Below are positions 1-14,000 of a stretch of DNA of 64,000 nt, in pieces. The position numbers and the translations under genes are program-made. Below the pieces are notes generated by a model. That model was not told where the DNA came from, ran no database searches, and was given only the letters and a program-made list of their open reading frames with translations. The first letter of the stretch is position 1. The number at the start of each line of letters is the position of its first letter. The DNA is taken from contig CM026401.1 in the NCBI GenBank assembly GCA_014843695.1, positions 30,477,446 to 30,541,445 of the forward strand, given 5' to 3'. This DNA is from Archivesica marissinica. Lineage: Eukaryota > Mollusca > Bivalvia > Venerida > Vesicomyidae.

Positions 1-215
1 CTACCGGTTGCCCGTTTGATCGACTGGCAGTTTACATAACAACACCTTTCCAGCGGTTAACCAGTACTGGGGGCACCACGCTCCGTCAATGTTTTCATAT
101 AAAGAGACACGGTCTGAGCGGGGGCTCGAACCTGTGCCCATAAGTGATGATAGGTTACAGTGGTATACAAGTCAGCGACCTTATCCACTCGATCACGGAG
201 GCGGACATATAACCG
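1..215 (-). mobile_element. tRNA-derived SINE, minus orientation, cut by the window edge
   Basis: On the minus strand the head reads CCGTGATCGAGTGGATAAGG with B-box GGTTCGAGCCCC, separated by a long insert as in class-II tRNAs. The body ends in CGGTAG at base 1. Same family as at 14,166. Confidence 0.75.
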
Positions 216-221
216 TTAACA

Positions 222-348
222 TTTAAATTCCACGTTGCCTCTTCTCTCTCCCTCGTGGCGATGGATTCCATCAGGAATGAGGTCTCGAGAGAGATTTATA
301 TAAGTTGAAATGACTTGTTTCGCAATCGAGCTAAAATAAATTTGTATA
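222..348 (+). mobile_element. 5'-truncated SINE of the 32,847 family
   Basis: It carries TTCCACGTTGCCTCTTCTCT, GATGGATTCCATCAGGAATG and the tail TTTCGCAATCGAGCTAAAAT in order, without the tRNA-like head. Confidence 0.8.
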
Positions 349-839
349 AACTTTATTTTATTTGATGAATTCAAGTTATATTATATAATACATGTGTGAC
401 AATATTAGTATTCTAATTGAGTAAATTGCGGTGGAAAAGTAGTTGGACGTCCGATTGGATTTGTTTCAATATGTCTTTGGAAGGAGGGGCCGTACCTTGC
501 GCTAATAGAGGTGTTGGAATAATACAGTTGCTTTTATATATTCAATTCAATATTCAATATATGTGGCTTAAATATATTTATTCGACACTATATAACATAA
601 TTTACAACAAATAAGTATGTACACAATAAATACAAGTGGATTGAAATGAAGGCTAAAAGCTTATTGGATTGCTTTCCTTTCAATGTATTTAAAGCACTAA
701 ATATGACAACATATATAAATAACAATACATACACACAGTACAGTGGAACGCATGATACATGTGTCATGGAAACACTTTCAGAAGAGCGTATATGCTGTAG
801 TGTCTTAAGGGATGCTGTTACTTTCTGACTAAATTTGAT

Positions 840-975
840 TATTATGTAAATTTGCATATTATATAAATTTGCATATTATGTAAATTTGCATATTATATAA
901 ATTTGCATAGTATATAAATTTGCATAATATATAAATTTGTATATTATATAAATTTGCATAATATATCAATTTGCA
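840..975 (+). repeat. Tandem array, unit 20 bp, about 6-7 copies
   Basis: ATATTATATAAATTTGCATA repeats with small changes (TGT for TAT, AGTATA). Confidence 0.88.
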
Positions 976-1283
976 TACGTTTTGAACACCTTTCCTATTA
1001 GTCTTTGTAAGTAAAGTTATGCATTTTTGTTTAGTAGGACAATAGTAATGACATAATGTTTCAGATATAGTTTTCTTAAATATCTAAATTGGTGTAAAAA
1101 AAGCAAGAACACTAAGAAAATGATACTTACTTTCCATCATTCTGTGAATGAAATATATACAGATTCGTTCATTCCGTGGTAATATGTACAGGTTAGGTTA
1201 TGTTATGAATATGAATGTTGAAAATGTTCCCGAATTTAGAACATTATGTATGTTTATCAAGGAAATCATACTTAAATTTAGGC

Positions 1284-1572
1284 GATAACTTACATATTGA
1301 GAGAACGTGGTATCAATATTCACATGAAGTAATTGTTGTATAACTTACGGTACATATTGAGAGAATGCGGTATCAATATTCTCATGCAGTAATTGTTGTA
1401 TAACTTGCGGTACATATTGAGAGAATGCGGTATCAATATAATCATGCAGTAATTGTTGTATAACTTGCGGTACATATTGAGAGAATGCGGTATCAATATT
1501 CACATGAAGTAATTGTTGTATAACTTACGGTACATATTGAGAGAATGCGGTATCAATATAATCATGCAGTAG
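1284..1572 (+). repeat. Tandem array, unit 60 bp, about 5 copies
   Basis: Units contain TACATATTGAGAGAATGCGG, TATCAATATTCACATGAAGT and AATTGTTGTATAACTTACGG, with CATGAAG and CATGCAG variants. Confidence 0.9.
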
Positions 1573-1779
1573 GCCTAATTGTTGTTATTTGTTCTCTAGA
1601 TATTAAGTAAAAGTTGATATTCAGAGTTACAGTCCCGGTGAAAATCGGTGCTTGTAATAATGTTACTTATTATACAATTAATTATAATATACTATTTATA
1701 TGTAAACCATGTTTGTATGTTACAATTTACCTCGTTATATCATGATGTGTTGCTATATACCTCATATTGTAATGTTTAC

Positions 1780-2092
1780 CGTCTCCGTGGCCTAGTGGTT
1801 AAGGCGTACGGAGCGGGAGGTCGAAGGTTCGAATCTCGTCAGGGTTCGTTCTAATATGGATGGTTGGTGAGCCGCCAGCTAGTTAAATAATGGTTACTGA
1901 TTGCCTACCAGCCCGGTGTCTGGCATACAAGTATAGGATTCGGGAAGTACTGATGTTCATAAAAAGAGGTGTCTCATATCGTCAGGTGGTAAGTTATCGC
2001 CAAAAGAAGTGGCCCTTTAAATAGGGGTGACACTATAATAAACAAACACTTTACACATTACATGAACTGAGAGAAATAAATTGAATTGAATT
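1780..2092 (+). mobile_element. tRNA-derived SINE, + orientation
   Basis: The head has CCGTGGCCTAGTGGTTAAGG (A-box) and AGGTTCGAATCTC (B-box). The tail ends in AAATAAATTGAATTGAATTG. The head is so tRNA-like that it could be mistaken for a tRNA gene, but it lacks a proper acceptor stem. Confidence 0.72.
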
Positions 2093-2384
2093 GTAATGTC
2101 CACGTTTTAGTACTTAAGCAAAACGTTCAATTCTTTGCTATTGATGAGAGTAATTATAAACAGCACAAAGTAAAGTGGTCCTAACGCTGCACCCTGTCGT
2201 ACTCCTATTCACTATTTGCTTAAAATATTCAGTTCTAATATCGATACGTATATATAACAAAGTCTTTTTTCTAAATAGTCGAGTCCCCACTGCTTTACAG
2301 TGTGGGTTTATATTTTGTAAATATACTGAAATAAAATATTACGAAACACAACAATCTCCTATTTACTATCTCTAACCACGGAGG

Positions 2385-2515
2385 GGTATCCGTGGTCAAG
2401 TGTTTACGGTCGTTGTCTTGACTTGAGGAAGGTTGGTGGTTCTACCCGTGCTGTTCGGATTGTCACCCTGATATGGGCAACCGGTAGCGACGATAAATAA
2501 ACGTAAAACACACAC
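2385..2515 (+). mobile_element. Short SINE, + orientation
   Basis: The head contains ATCCGTGGTCAAGTGTTTAC; the tail is GGGCAACCGGTAGCGACGAT followed by AAATAAACGTAAAACACAC, the same tail as the 18,573 family. The central body is missing. Confidence 0.65.
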
Positions 2516-2560
2516 ACAGGGGTTCCTATGTGTGTATGCTATGGATTAACTAGTATCATA

Positions 2561-2984
2561 CACAAATGTTTTGTGTCTGGACAAGTGGTTTGAGGTTTTA
2601 TATCAAATGTTTTAGGAAACATTTGATAAACCATAGGCTTGACACTAAACATACAAACATTTTAGGCGTAATGGGAGTAATTATATTTTTCTATTTATTA
2701 ATCTAATGATCAGATAGCTCCTCTTCACACTATATAATTATTATTGAATGCATATTATTAGGTGACTTATAGGCCCACGGGGCCGGGTGCGTCTTCTTCT
2801 TGTTTAATATTTTCTATATATATTTGTTGAAATGTGCACATGTCACTTTAATAAAAAAAAACTTACTTACTTACTTATAGTATGTATGTATAGTACAGTT
2901 TATCAAAATGTTTGTACAAATAATACAAAATTAAAACATTTGATTTTCAACCCGAAACGACTTGTCCAGACCCAAGCGTTTGTG
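2561..2984. mobile_element. MITE with 8-bp target duplication, hAT-like (copy 1)
   Basis: The termini CACAAATGTTTTGTGTCTGG and, inverted, CACAAACGCTTGGGTCTGGA match the 23,779 element. The flanks GTATCATA and GCTTCATA agree at 6 of 8 bases. It is longer than copy 2 because of extra internal sequence. Confidence 0.65.
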
Positions 2985-3489
2985 GCTTCATATAGCCCGT
3001 CTTAACCTGGGGACAGTCGTTGATATATATGTGCCTGGTCATTCATTTGAATATATTTTAACATCGATACCATTAATTGGGTCGTTTTGAATTTCTGATA
3101 TGAACATCTTAGAAGTAAACAAAGTGAAAAAAATCGACAGACTGGAACCAGGCTATATCTGTCTGCGTTAGGTGACATTGTACAGCACATTTAAAATGTG
3201 TCTGCAGAACAGATCAAGTATTCCTTATCGGGTATTGTAAAGGATAGAAAATATATTATATTACGACTTTTCCATTAATTTCTTATTTTAACTAATTCAA
3301 TATTTCAATAGTATAAATGTTTAATGAATAAATTCAGGAAATAAAGATTTCCGTAAAACAAATTAATGTAAAATCATATGGCGTAGCCAGAGGCCATATT
3401 TCCGGTACAATATTAACGTCTACCTGCTCGGTCTGTCAATCCTTGATAATTGACATGTGTGTTGAAATGTGATTATTATTCGTTCAAAT

Positions 3490-3780
3490 AGCCAGTTAGC
3501 TGGTCCCTTCCAATATAATAGCTTTTCGTTAGACCGAGTTGCTAAGGTCGATGACTTGACGTGTGCAAGTTCGGTCTGTGGTTCTGCCCGTGCCTGCACT
3601 ACTGTTCGGGTGGGGATCTGCACCCACCAATACTGCTGGAGGGAAACATAAGATCAATGGAATGAATTCAAATCACTTGCCCCTCACCGATGTAGGTTCG
3701 AAGCCCACTGAGGGTTTCGGATTTTTTTTAAGTAGGAAGATGTCCGTCTGCCTTTCAGTAGGTCAGCGGTTCTAGCAGGG
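3490..3780 (+). mobile_element. SINE-like remnant
   Basis: GACCGAGTTGCTAAGGTCG resembles an A-box, and ATGTAGGTTCGAAGCCCACT is a B-box block shared with the minus-strand elements at 34,085 and 31,735. Ends are not defined. Confidence 0.5.
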
Positions 3781-3799
3781 TGTTACTACTTGGATGGGA

Positions 3800-4835
3800 C
3801 AGCTATAGTACCCCGTAAATAATTAAAATGATCGTATTGTATATTTAGGCCTACAACTTACCTACACCTACTGCAAAACGAAAGATTATGTATTTAGTGT
3901 ACGGTATCCATTGGACATGCTAAAGGATATCTGTCGAGATTTAATAATTTCATAATTATAAGACGAGAATACGGATGAGAATGGAAAACATGTGGTGCAA
4001 AGGAAACAACGATACAAACAGTGGACACCAATTAAGAGGACCAATATACTATTAGGAGTATTCAGGGGCAGTAACTGACTAATGTTTCTCATTTAATCTG
4101 ATCCACATAAAATTGAAATAAAATAGAGCTGCTGAGATAATTCCTATCTAGTATCTCAAATAACACTTTCATATTGGAAACACTTTATATCTACCATCAG
4201 TCTTCATATATTTATGAATTTTCCATTGCATGAAATCTATAATTATGTATTATTATTATGATGAGCTATGTAATGCATAAAGCGACACTACATCAGTGAA
4301 ACACAAATGTATACAGAATGTAATGTCCTACTATATGGTATAATATTTTCCAAATATTTCAACTAATAAACAAGCGTCGTATACGCGGTTTGTTAACATA
4401 ACAAAATGATGTATACAGGGTTGACATACATGTGTAATACAACCTATGTATCCCGAATAATGAAATTGATGGTACATATTTACCGTTATATCTCACATTC
4501 ATACCTATGTATATTTATTTGTAGACTAATCTTAGTTAAATTATCTCTAAACGTCAATTCAGGAGCATGAATGACCATTATATGAAGTCCTACTTTCAAT
4601 TTTGAAAGTGTGTAGACAACAAAAACATATTTATTGATTCAATGGTAGTGTTTTCTAATATGTTCTGAAGAATTTGTAGTAGCAATGCATTTATACGTGA
4701 AAAAATGCATTTTATTTGCTGTTTGCTATGATTGGCGCTTTAAGTCTAATAAACCATATGTTCTGTTCTGTTCTGTGTTATGCATTAAACTTATTATTGT
4801 AAAATAATGGCACTTATTTGCCTCTGTATTCACAG
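3800..4835. other. Sequence upstream of the first visible exon, no supported feature
   Basis: AT-rich. I looked for a signal-peptide exon (ATG, hydrophobic run, donor leaving phase 1) and did not find one with both a good frame and a donor. Confidence 0.45.
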
Positions 4836-5040
4836 CTTTAACGATAACATTACCAACACAAGGACAACAACAACCTTCAAGATGTGTGCAAATGTTCGAC
4901 CAAGGCTTCAGGAAATGTTTTCGAGATATGGGAGGGTTCGAGTTAGACATTGTATTCTCCCTAGTAACCAATGAAACAAGCGGACGTCTTCCAAAGAACC
5001 TTGCTCCGCAGAAACAGAATTTAATATCTACGCTTTGCGG
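4836..5040 (+). CDS. Exon A1, first visible exon (domain I)
   Basis: The acceptor is TGTATTCACAG and the donor is GG|GTAAGG. The exon opens with two bases of a split codon and encodes about 67 residues. A Gln-rich stretch precedes CVQMFDQGFRKC, followed by a sequon (NET) and a final LC before the donor. The in-frame TAA just after the donor marks the exon limit. The N-x-T position matches those of A5 and A7, which supports homology of the first A exon of domains I, III and IV. An ATG at 4807 is out of frame with the exon, so it is not the start. Confidence 0.8.
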
Positions 5041-8000
5041 GTAAGGATGGTGTATATAGTGTAAACAATCCAGTGGATAAAAAACATCATTTATCGCACA
5101 ACTTTGCTTGTATCCAGTGTAATACAGTCATAATTTACTATATGTACACACGTGTAAATTCTGGTTGAGAGAATACTCCTTATAATTTATAAATTAAACT
5201 TTAAAGTATGCATATTTCTATTTGAATTTGCTCATACCGTTAATGTTAAGACAAACTACGATGTAAAAGGTTGAGGTCCTCGTCGTAGAAATAGTTCTCT
5301 CGTAAAATAAAGTCTGTATCATAATCAATGAATATTGTATCATCTTTGCACCTCAGGAATCGACAGGGTCTGTCCAACTGTATTACTCCGCTGGCGATGA
5401 GCACAGAGGCAACATGTAAGAGTACAGATATCGGCATGATGGAAGGGACTGTGAACTCCATGGCAAAAGGACTCGGGGATATATGTGGCGTCCGTAAGTC
5501 CATCAACCTCTATTGCACACTATTCCCTTCCTTTTAACATTTAATTTGTATGATGGAAGGGACTGTTAACTCCATGGCAAAATGACTCGGGGATGTATGT
5601 GGCGTCCGTATGTCAACCAACCTCTATTGTACACTATTCCCTTCCTTTGGACTTTTTATATTGCCCATCGTAGCCAGTTGCTTTAACTTCTAATTCGCAT
5701 TTACCCAATTAAAGTAACCTCTAAATAACAAGATCTTTAATCTCATCTGGGGATGTCGAATTATTTCATGTGACGAAGCGGTAGGTCGGTCGTTTTACCC
5801 GGGTACCAGTATGTGGATGCAATACTGCTCCGAATGGAATCCTGGGTCTTCCCCACCAACAGTAGCTGGCGAGTGTATGCCGTATGACCTAAGATGTTTG
5901 TGAGACTATAAACCAAAATAAACAAACACACCACTGTTCTCTGTACGCTAGCGTTGTCTGAAGTGTCAGTTTCGGGGACAGAGGGTGGGGGAATTTCCGC
6001 AATACTTGTAGTTATAATAGGGCAAGCATGGATTATAGTATGTATGTGCATTGTACATAGGTTACTCTTGCCCTTTCAGCCAATAAGGGATCGGTATGTA
6101 TGACGAAATTCGACACTGGTTTCAGAACATGTTTATCAAACATTCGTATAAATCCTGACCATTTCTTCATGCTTCTTGCCGACCAGCCTCTCCCCGCCGG
6201 GATACAGAAAGATCAACTTCAAAAGACGTCATGCAGGTACGGAGATCACATTTATAAATGACTTGATAACAGAATTTCTTCGACTAATTTATTATGCGTT
6301 TTAATTCCAGGTTTATTAAATCATAATGTATCTTATTGTATACGGTTAGTGTGATACCTGTACAATCTGTTTCAATACTAGACCAGTATACACTGACTGT
6401 GGATCATTGTAACGTTCTTCTGGCTATCAGCTACTTCAAGTTATTGCCCTATATTGTTACAACTTTTCAAACACAACAAGTGGTTCCCAGTGTTTAGTCG
6501 CTGTGCCCTTTATTAAAAATATTATCGATCGTGATAGCGCAGTGGTCGAGTCACAAGTTTTAGCAACAATAGTTATTGCCCTTTCCGGTTTCTGAAGCAT
6601 GCAAGGACGTACGTAGATACTTTTAATATCCGTTGTCTGTGTAATGAATATAAACGTACTTTAACACTGTCCAATCCATGATTAACACCAACGAAATTAT
6701 GAACAATTTTGAAGCATAAACTAGTGGATAATTGACCGAAAGAATGTCCGGTTAACCGGTTAGTAATGAATGAATGAATGAATGAATGAATGAATGAATG
6801 AATGAATGAATGAATGAATGAATGAATGGTGTTTTACGGCGCATCGACATCTAAGGTCATGTAGCGCGCATTAAAGTTATGTTTATTGTCGAGTGTATGA
6901 AATAAAATTCTATATAAGTATATGCATTACGTAAAAATTAATACTAAGAAGTTATAAAGACGTAAGATTAATTACAGGTAATATATGAATGAATGATTAC
7001 TACAAAGGCATGATTAACAATTGATATCACAGCTTATTATAAATTCCTATTGCCTTGATAAAGTAATTCTGACCGGTTTTGACATGAGCATATCTCTCAT
7101 ATTTCCCTTTTAGTCATTTACGACGCATGTTTCCCCTCCTGAGGGGACCCAGCCCCAATATGCAACAATGCACTATTAGAGTGCATACATTTAGCTTAAA
7201 CATTTTTATTTTCTATCAAGTACATGCTATTATTTACAACAATTGAAATAAGGAATTGGACAGAAAACTAACCAACTTACTGTTGTCCTCTCCTTAGAGA
7301 TATACATTTGTAGTATTACAATCAAACATGGCTTAAGCAGCCAGCCAATGTAATCACAGAAAGTGGCTGCTTAGCACAGGTGGCTGCTTATTAGAGGTCA
7401 AATGTATAATAAAGCAACACATTGAGAATCGCCATATGGCAAGTGTTGTTGGTGCGAACTTTAAGCCCCCCAAAACTAACAAAACAAAATCAAAATAATT
7501 GTTTACTCCAGCACTACGACAAAGACCAATTTAATGCAATGTGCAACGGGGTTGGTAGGCGTGATCCAGGCAGACTGTAAGCCACAGGAGACGATCATGG
7601 TAGGGACGACGCTCCAGAACATGATGGGCGCATACGAAGGAATCTGTAAGTGTTGAACTAACAAGATGATTGGTGGTATATGACGGAATCTGTAAGTGTT
7701 GAACTAACAAGATGATTAGTGGTATATGACGGAATCTGTAAGTGTTGAACTAACACGATGATTGGATGATATGAAGGAATCTGTAAGTGTTGATCTAACA
7801 AGATGTGTGGTGGCATATGATGGAATCTGTAAGTATTGAACTAACAAGATGATTAGTGGTATATGACGGAATCTATAAGTGTTGATCTAACAAGATGATT
7901 GGTGGTATATGACGGAATCTGTAAGTGTTGAACTAACAAGATGATTAGTGGTATATGACGGAATCTGTAAGTGTTGAACTAACAAGATGTGTGGTGGTAT

Positions 8001-11000
8001 ATGACGGAATCTGTAAGTGTTGAACTAACAAGATGTGTGGTGGTATATGACGGAATCTGTAAGTGTTGAACTAACACGATGATTGGTGGTATATGACGGA
8101 ATCTGTAAGTGTTGAACTAACAAGATGTGTGGTGGTATATGACGGAATCTGTAAGTGTTGAACTAACAAGATGTGTGGTGGTATATGACGGAATCTGTAA
8201 GTGTTGAACTAACACGATATTGGTGGTATATGACGGAATCTGTAAGTGTTGAACTAACAAGATGTTTGGGGTATATGACGGAATCTGTAAGTGTTGAACT
8301 AACAAGATGATTGGGGTATATGACGGAATCTGTAAGTGTTGAACTAACACGATGATTGGTGGTATATGACGGAATCTGTAAGTGTTGAACTAACAAGATG
8401 ATTGGGGCATATGACGGAATCTGTAAGTGTTGAACTAACACGATGATTGGTGGTATATGACGGAATCTGTAAGTATTGAACTAACAAGATGATTGGGGCA
8501 TATGACGGAATCTGTAAGTGTTGAACTAACACGATGATTGGTGGTATATGACGGAATCTGTAAGTATTGAACTAACAAGATGATTGGGGCATATGACGGA
8601 ATCTGTAAGTGTTGAACTAACACGATGATTGGTGGTATATGACGGAATCTGTAAGTATTGAACTAACAAGATGATTGGGGCATATGACGGAATCTGTAAG
8701 TGTTGAACTAACACGATGATTGGTGGTATATGACGGAATCTGTAAGTATTGAACTAACAAGATGATTGGGGCATATGACGGAATCTGTAAGTGTTGAACT
8801 AACACGATGATTGGTGGTATATGACGGAATCTGTAAGTATTGAACTAACAAGATGATTGGGGCATATGACGGAATCTGTAAGTGTTGAACTAACACGATG
8901 ATTGGTGGTATATGACGGAATCTGTAAGTATTGAACTAACAAGATGATTGGGGCATATGACGGAATCTGTAAGTGTTGATCTAACAAGATGATTGGTGGT
9001 ATATGACGGAATCTGTAAGTATTGAACTAACAAGATGATTAGTGGTATATGACGGAATCTATAAGTGTTGATCTAACAAGATGATTGGTGGTATATGACG
9101 GAATCTGTAAGTGTTGAACTAACAAGATGATTAGTGGTATATGACGGAATCTATAAGTGTTGAACTAACAAGATGATTGGGGCATATGACGGAATCTGTA
9201 AGTGTTGAACTAACAAGATGATTAGTGGTATATGACGGAATCTATAAGTGTTGAACTAACAAGATGATTGGGGCATATGACGGAATCTGTAAGTGTTGAA
9301 CTGACAAGATGATTGGATGATATGAAGGAATCTGTAAGTGTTGTACTAACAAGATGATTGGTGTCATATGACGGAATCTGTAAGTGTTGAACTAACAAGA
9401 TGATTGGGGCATATGACGGAATCTGTAAGTGTTGAACTGACAAGATGATTGGGTGATATGAAGGAATCTGTAAGTGTTGAACTAACACGATGATTGATAG
9501 TATAATGTATGATGTATGATGTAGTTTATTATCGTATAATGTATGATATAGTTTATTTATGATGTAGTTTATTATCGTATGATGTATGATGTAGTTTATT
9601 ATCGTATGATGTATAATGTATGATGTAGTTTATTATCGTATAATGTATGATGTAGTTTATTATCGTATAATATATAATGTATGATGTAGTTTATTATCGT
9701 ATAATGTATAATGTATGATATAGTTTTATTATCGTATAATGTATGATGTAGTTTATTATCGTATAATGTATGATGTAGTTTATTATCGTATAATGTATAA
9801 TGTATGACATAGTTTTATTATCGTATAATGTATGATGTAGTTTATTATTGTATAATTTATGATGTAGTTTATTATCGTATAATACATGATGTAGTTTATT
9901 ATTGTATAATTTATGATGTAGTTTATTATCGTATAATGTATGATGTAGTTTATTATCGTATAATGTATGATGTAGTTTATTATCGTATAATGTATGATGT
10001 AGTTTATTATCGTATAATGTATAATGTATGATGTAGTTTATTATTGTATAATGTATGATGTAGTTTATTATCGTATAATGTATGATGAAGTTTATTATCG
10101 TATAATGTATAATGTATGATGTAGTTTATTATCGTATAATGTATGATGTAGTTTATTATCGTATAATGTATGCTGTAGTTTATTATCGTATAATGTATGA
10201 TGTAGTTTATTATCGTATAATGTATGATGTAGTTTATTATCGTATGAAGGTTAATGTATGCTGTAGTTTATTATCGTATGATGTATGATGTAGTTTATTA
10301 TCGTATAATGTATGATGTAGTTTATTATCGTATGAAGTATGATGTATGATGTAGTATATTATCGTATGAAGTATAATGTATGATGTAGTTTATTATCGTA
10401 TGGAGTATACTGTATGATGTAGTTTATTATCGTATGATGTATGATGTAGTTTATTAACGTATAATGTATGATGTAGTTTATTATCGTATACTGTATGATG
10501 TAGTTTATTAATGTATAATGTATGATGTATGATGTAGTTTATTATCGTATGGAGTATAATGTATGATGTAGTTTATTAACGTATAATGTATAATGTATGG
10601 TGTAGTTTATTATCGTATGAAGTATAATGTATGATGTAGTTTATTATCGTATAATGTATAAATGTATGATGTAGTTTATTATCGTATGAAGTATAATGTA
10701 TGATGTAGTTTATTATCGTATAATGTATGCTGTAGTTTATTATCGTATGATGTATGATGTAGTTTATTATCGTATGATATATGATGTAGTTTATTATCGT
10801 ATGGAGTATGATGTAGTTTATTATCGTATGAAGTATAATGTATGATGTAGTTTATTATCGTATGAAGTATGATGTAGTTTATTATCGTATGAAGTATAAT
10901 GTATGATGTAGTTTATTATCGTATGAAGTATGATGTAGTTTATTATCGTATGAAGTATAATGTATGATGTAGTTTATTATCGTATGGAGTATAATGTATG

Positions 11001-14000
11001 ATGTAGTTTATTATCGTATGGAGTATAATGTATGATGTAGTTTATTAACGTATAATGTATGATGTATTTTATTATCGTATAATGTATGATGTAGTTTATT
11101 ATCGTATGATGTTTGATGTAGTTTATTATCGTGTTTATGGTGTCGCTGAAAATGTCAACTTTAAAGGTTGTTATTCCACTTAATAAAAATCATTAAAATA
11201 CTCGTACTTAAATACAAATGTTGCCAAGCCACACTTGCTGAGAGTTTAATGTAAATAAACAATGTCACGTGCCAGTAAACGTAAAAATAAACAATTCCCT
11301 GCAACCGTATCGCAGTTAGAACAATATATTTCATTTGCATATTTAGGTACAAACAAATCCATCAATCCAAGCCAATGTATGGCAGCATTTGAAGACGGGA
11401 TGAACCAGTGTGCTAAGAGAACCCTTAATATGGAGATGAAGCTAGTATTGATGGTCCTCAATGGTCAGAAACTACCCCCGGGCAAGGACGCCGCTGCACT
11501 GAAGAAAACTATTTGCGGGTAAATATAACATGATAAAAAATGTAGTCTCAGGGAATATACATGTAATATTCTTTCTGATTGGTTGTGGCTGAGGCCAATG
11601 CTCACATTCAACCAATCACGGCGTGAGCTGGGACTAAGCTCTGAATGTTGGCAATGGACGGACTTCTCAACACAACCCTTAGCAGAAATTAAAATTGTCA
11701 TCTGTAGTTAAGTAAACATGGTATCACGACAATATATTTAACAACACAAAGTTTGACAAATTTGCAATGTAGTAACATTTGGTCATGGCGCTCGAGGAAC
11801 AACCATACACTAGTGATGTGCTGATTAATCAGTTCGTCGATTAATCGTCGATGACAATGACCTGATTAATCGTCGTTGACAATGACCTGATTAATCGTCG
11901 ATGACAATGACCTGATTAATCGTCGATGACAATGACCTGATTAATCGTCGATGACAATGACCTGATTAATCGTAGGTGACAATGGCCTGATTAATCGTCG
12001 ATGACAATGACCTGATTAATCGTAGATGACAATGACCTGATTAATCGTCGATGACAATGACCTGATTAATCGTCGATGACAATGACCTGATTAATCGTCG
12101 ATGACAATGACCTGATTAATCGTCGATGACAATGACCTGATTAATCGTAGATGAAGATTTTTGAATTAGTCGACTAATTATACATAACCAAACTATCCAG
12201 GTATCGTATTATTTTATAAAGGACTGTGTGATTGGACACTGTTTTACAATGGACCAATCAAAGTACACAGTACTAGCTCATTCGGTTCTTAAATATACTT
12301 CAAGATGCAACCACACTGTAATGTTTCCATAAAAACCATTCATTCTGGGAATACTTCCATACCAGATGACGCTATCGAACATATCTGCCTTGCCGTACAC
12401 AAGTTCATAGTTCATAGAAAATTCAAAACAATTTGTCTGAGTTGTCTAGCGCAAGACGTCCACTATAATATCAACTTCACAATCCGCTCCACCCAGATTC
12501 CTTACGCTCGTCCATTACTACTCGTTATAACTCTATATCTCTTGTCTGCAAATTCTATTCCAATTTCATCCTTATTTCCTCATTCTATTTCTAAGCCCTT
12601 AGCTACCAATTTCGGCTATTATAAGCGTTTCGATGCATTTCTAATTTAAATTATTAAAGCTGTCATATATACCTGGTACCAACATCTAGTACATAGTAGA
12701 AAGAATTACCTTAATCTTTTAACTTTCAGTTCAATCCACACAGCAATGTATAAAACATGTATCCTGATAAATAAATATGCTTACGCCAATCTTTGGTTGT
12801 GCAATATGATTCCTGTACACAAACACAATCGTCAGTTATCTGGCAACACTTCTCTATGAGGGTGAAACATCGCGATTTACCTGCTAGCGTTGAAAGGATT
12901 ATTTTGTAAGTTCAACAACACAACATATGGAAACAACCTTAAAATAAACTATCGCAAATATTGTAAAATATAAAATAATATATGGATAATTTGACCGTAT
13001 TACAGTTTCGCTGAACAGCAACATATAACAATATTAGACAATGTATACTACTTTATGTATTACAAACCATTAGACAATGGAAACCTCTAGAACACTGTGG
13101 AAAGGATGTGGTAGCCCAGACGGTGGGCAACAGTATTTGTGGACGTACGCAGATACTGATGGTGGAAGCTACCTTCGCTAACATGATGATCACCACGGCA
13201 ACATTCTGTGGTGATACCTGTGAGTAAATACACATGTTACCTTGGTAACAGAATTTGAAAAGTAACTGCGTCACTGCTAAGTTGCATAGACTTGTATTCA
13301 TAAGATTTATTATTCTCATTATTTTTTAAAAGTGTTCATTTCTGGTCACTTGATGTTGCATAGTCGATGGGTTGGATGGTCCTGGACATTAAAACACCAC
13401 ATTGCAGACATATTGGAGAATTTCATCTTCATTGGTAATATAATAATTACATGTATACATGGTAGGCCTAAGTTATATGTATATGTGTGGTAACTTATAT
13501 GTATATGTGTGGTAACTTATATGTATATGTGTGGTAACTTATATGTATATGTGTGGTAACTTATATGTATATGTGTGGTAACTTATATGTATATGTGTGG
13601 TAACTTATATGTATATGTGTGGTAACTTATATGTATATGTGTGGTAACTTATATGTATATGTGTGGTAACTTATATGTATATGTGTGGTAACTTATATGT
13701 ATATGTGTGGTAACTTATATGTATATGTGTGGTAACTTATATGTATATGTGTGGTAACTTATATGTATATACATTGTATAATAATGATAATAATAAGACA
13801 TTTAACAAAAGTTAATCTACCTTGAGGCCCTCAACATATATACAAATCAAATGCAATCAAAAGATAGCACTATAAGTGAGAACTGCACATTGGAATAATA
13901 TAGTAATGTAAAAGCTGAAAAATAGATAAACTGTGCATAATATGTAATGGAATATGCTGATATATGGAACTGTCTAGTATAGTAGAAACGGGGAATGAAA

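Noticed and set aside
1780..1855. Possible tRNA gene
   Set aside because: A and B boxes are present, but the ends do not pair into an acceptor stem and a SINE body and tail follow.
4807..4835. ATG as start codon of the gene
   Set aside because: It is out of frame with exon A1 and is followed by the acceptor; the hydrophobic run is too short for a signal peptide.
7646..9492. CRISPR-like array
   Set aside because: Units are head-to-tail without unique spacers, in a eukaryotic intron.
12305..12649. 114-residue open frame, the longest non-repeat frame outside the exons
   Set aside because: It lies in an intron, lacks the A/B cysteine pattern, has no supporting splice sites and no recognisable domain.
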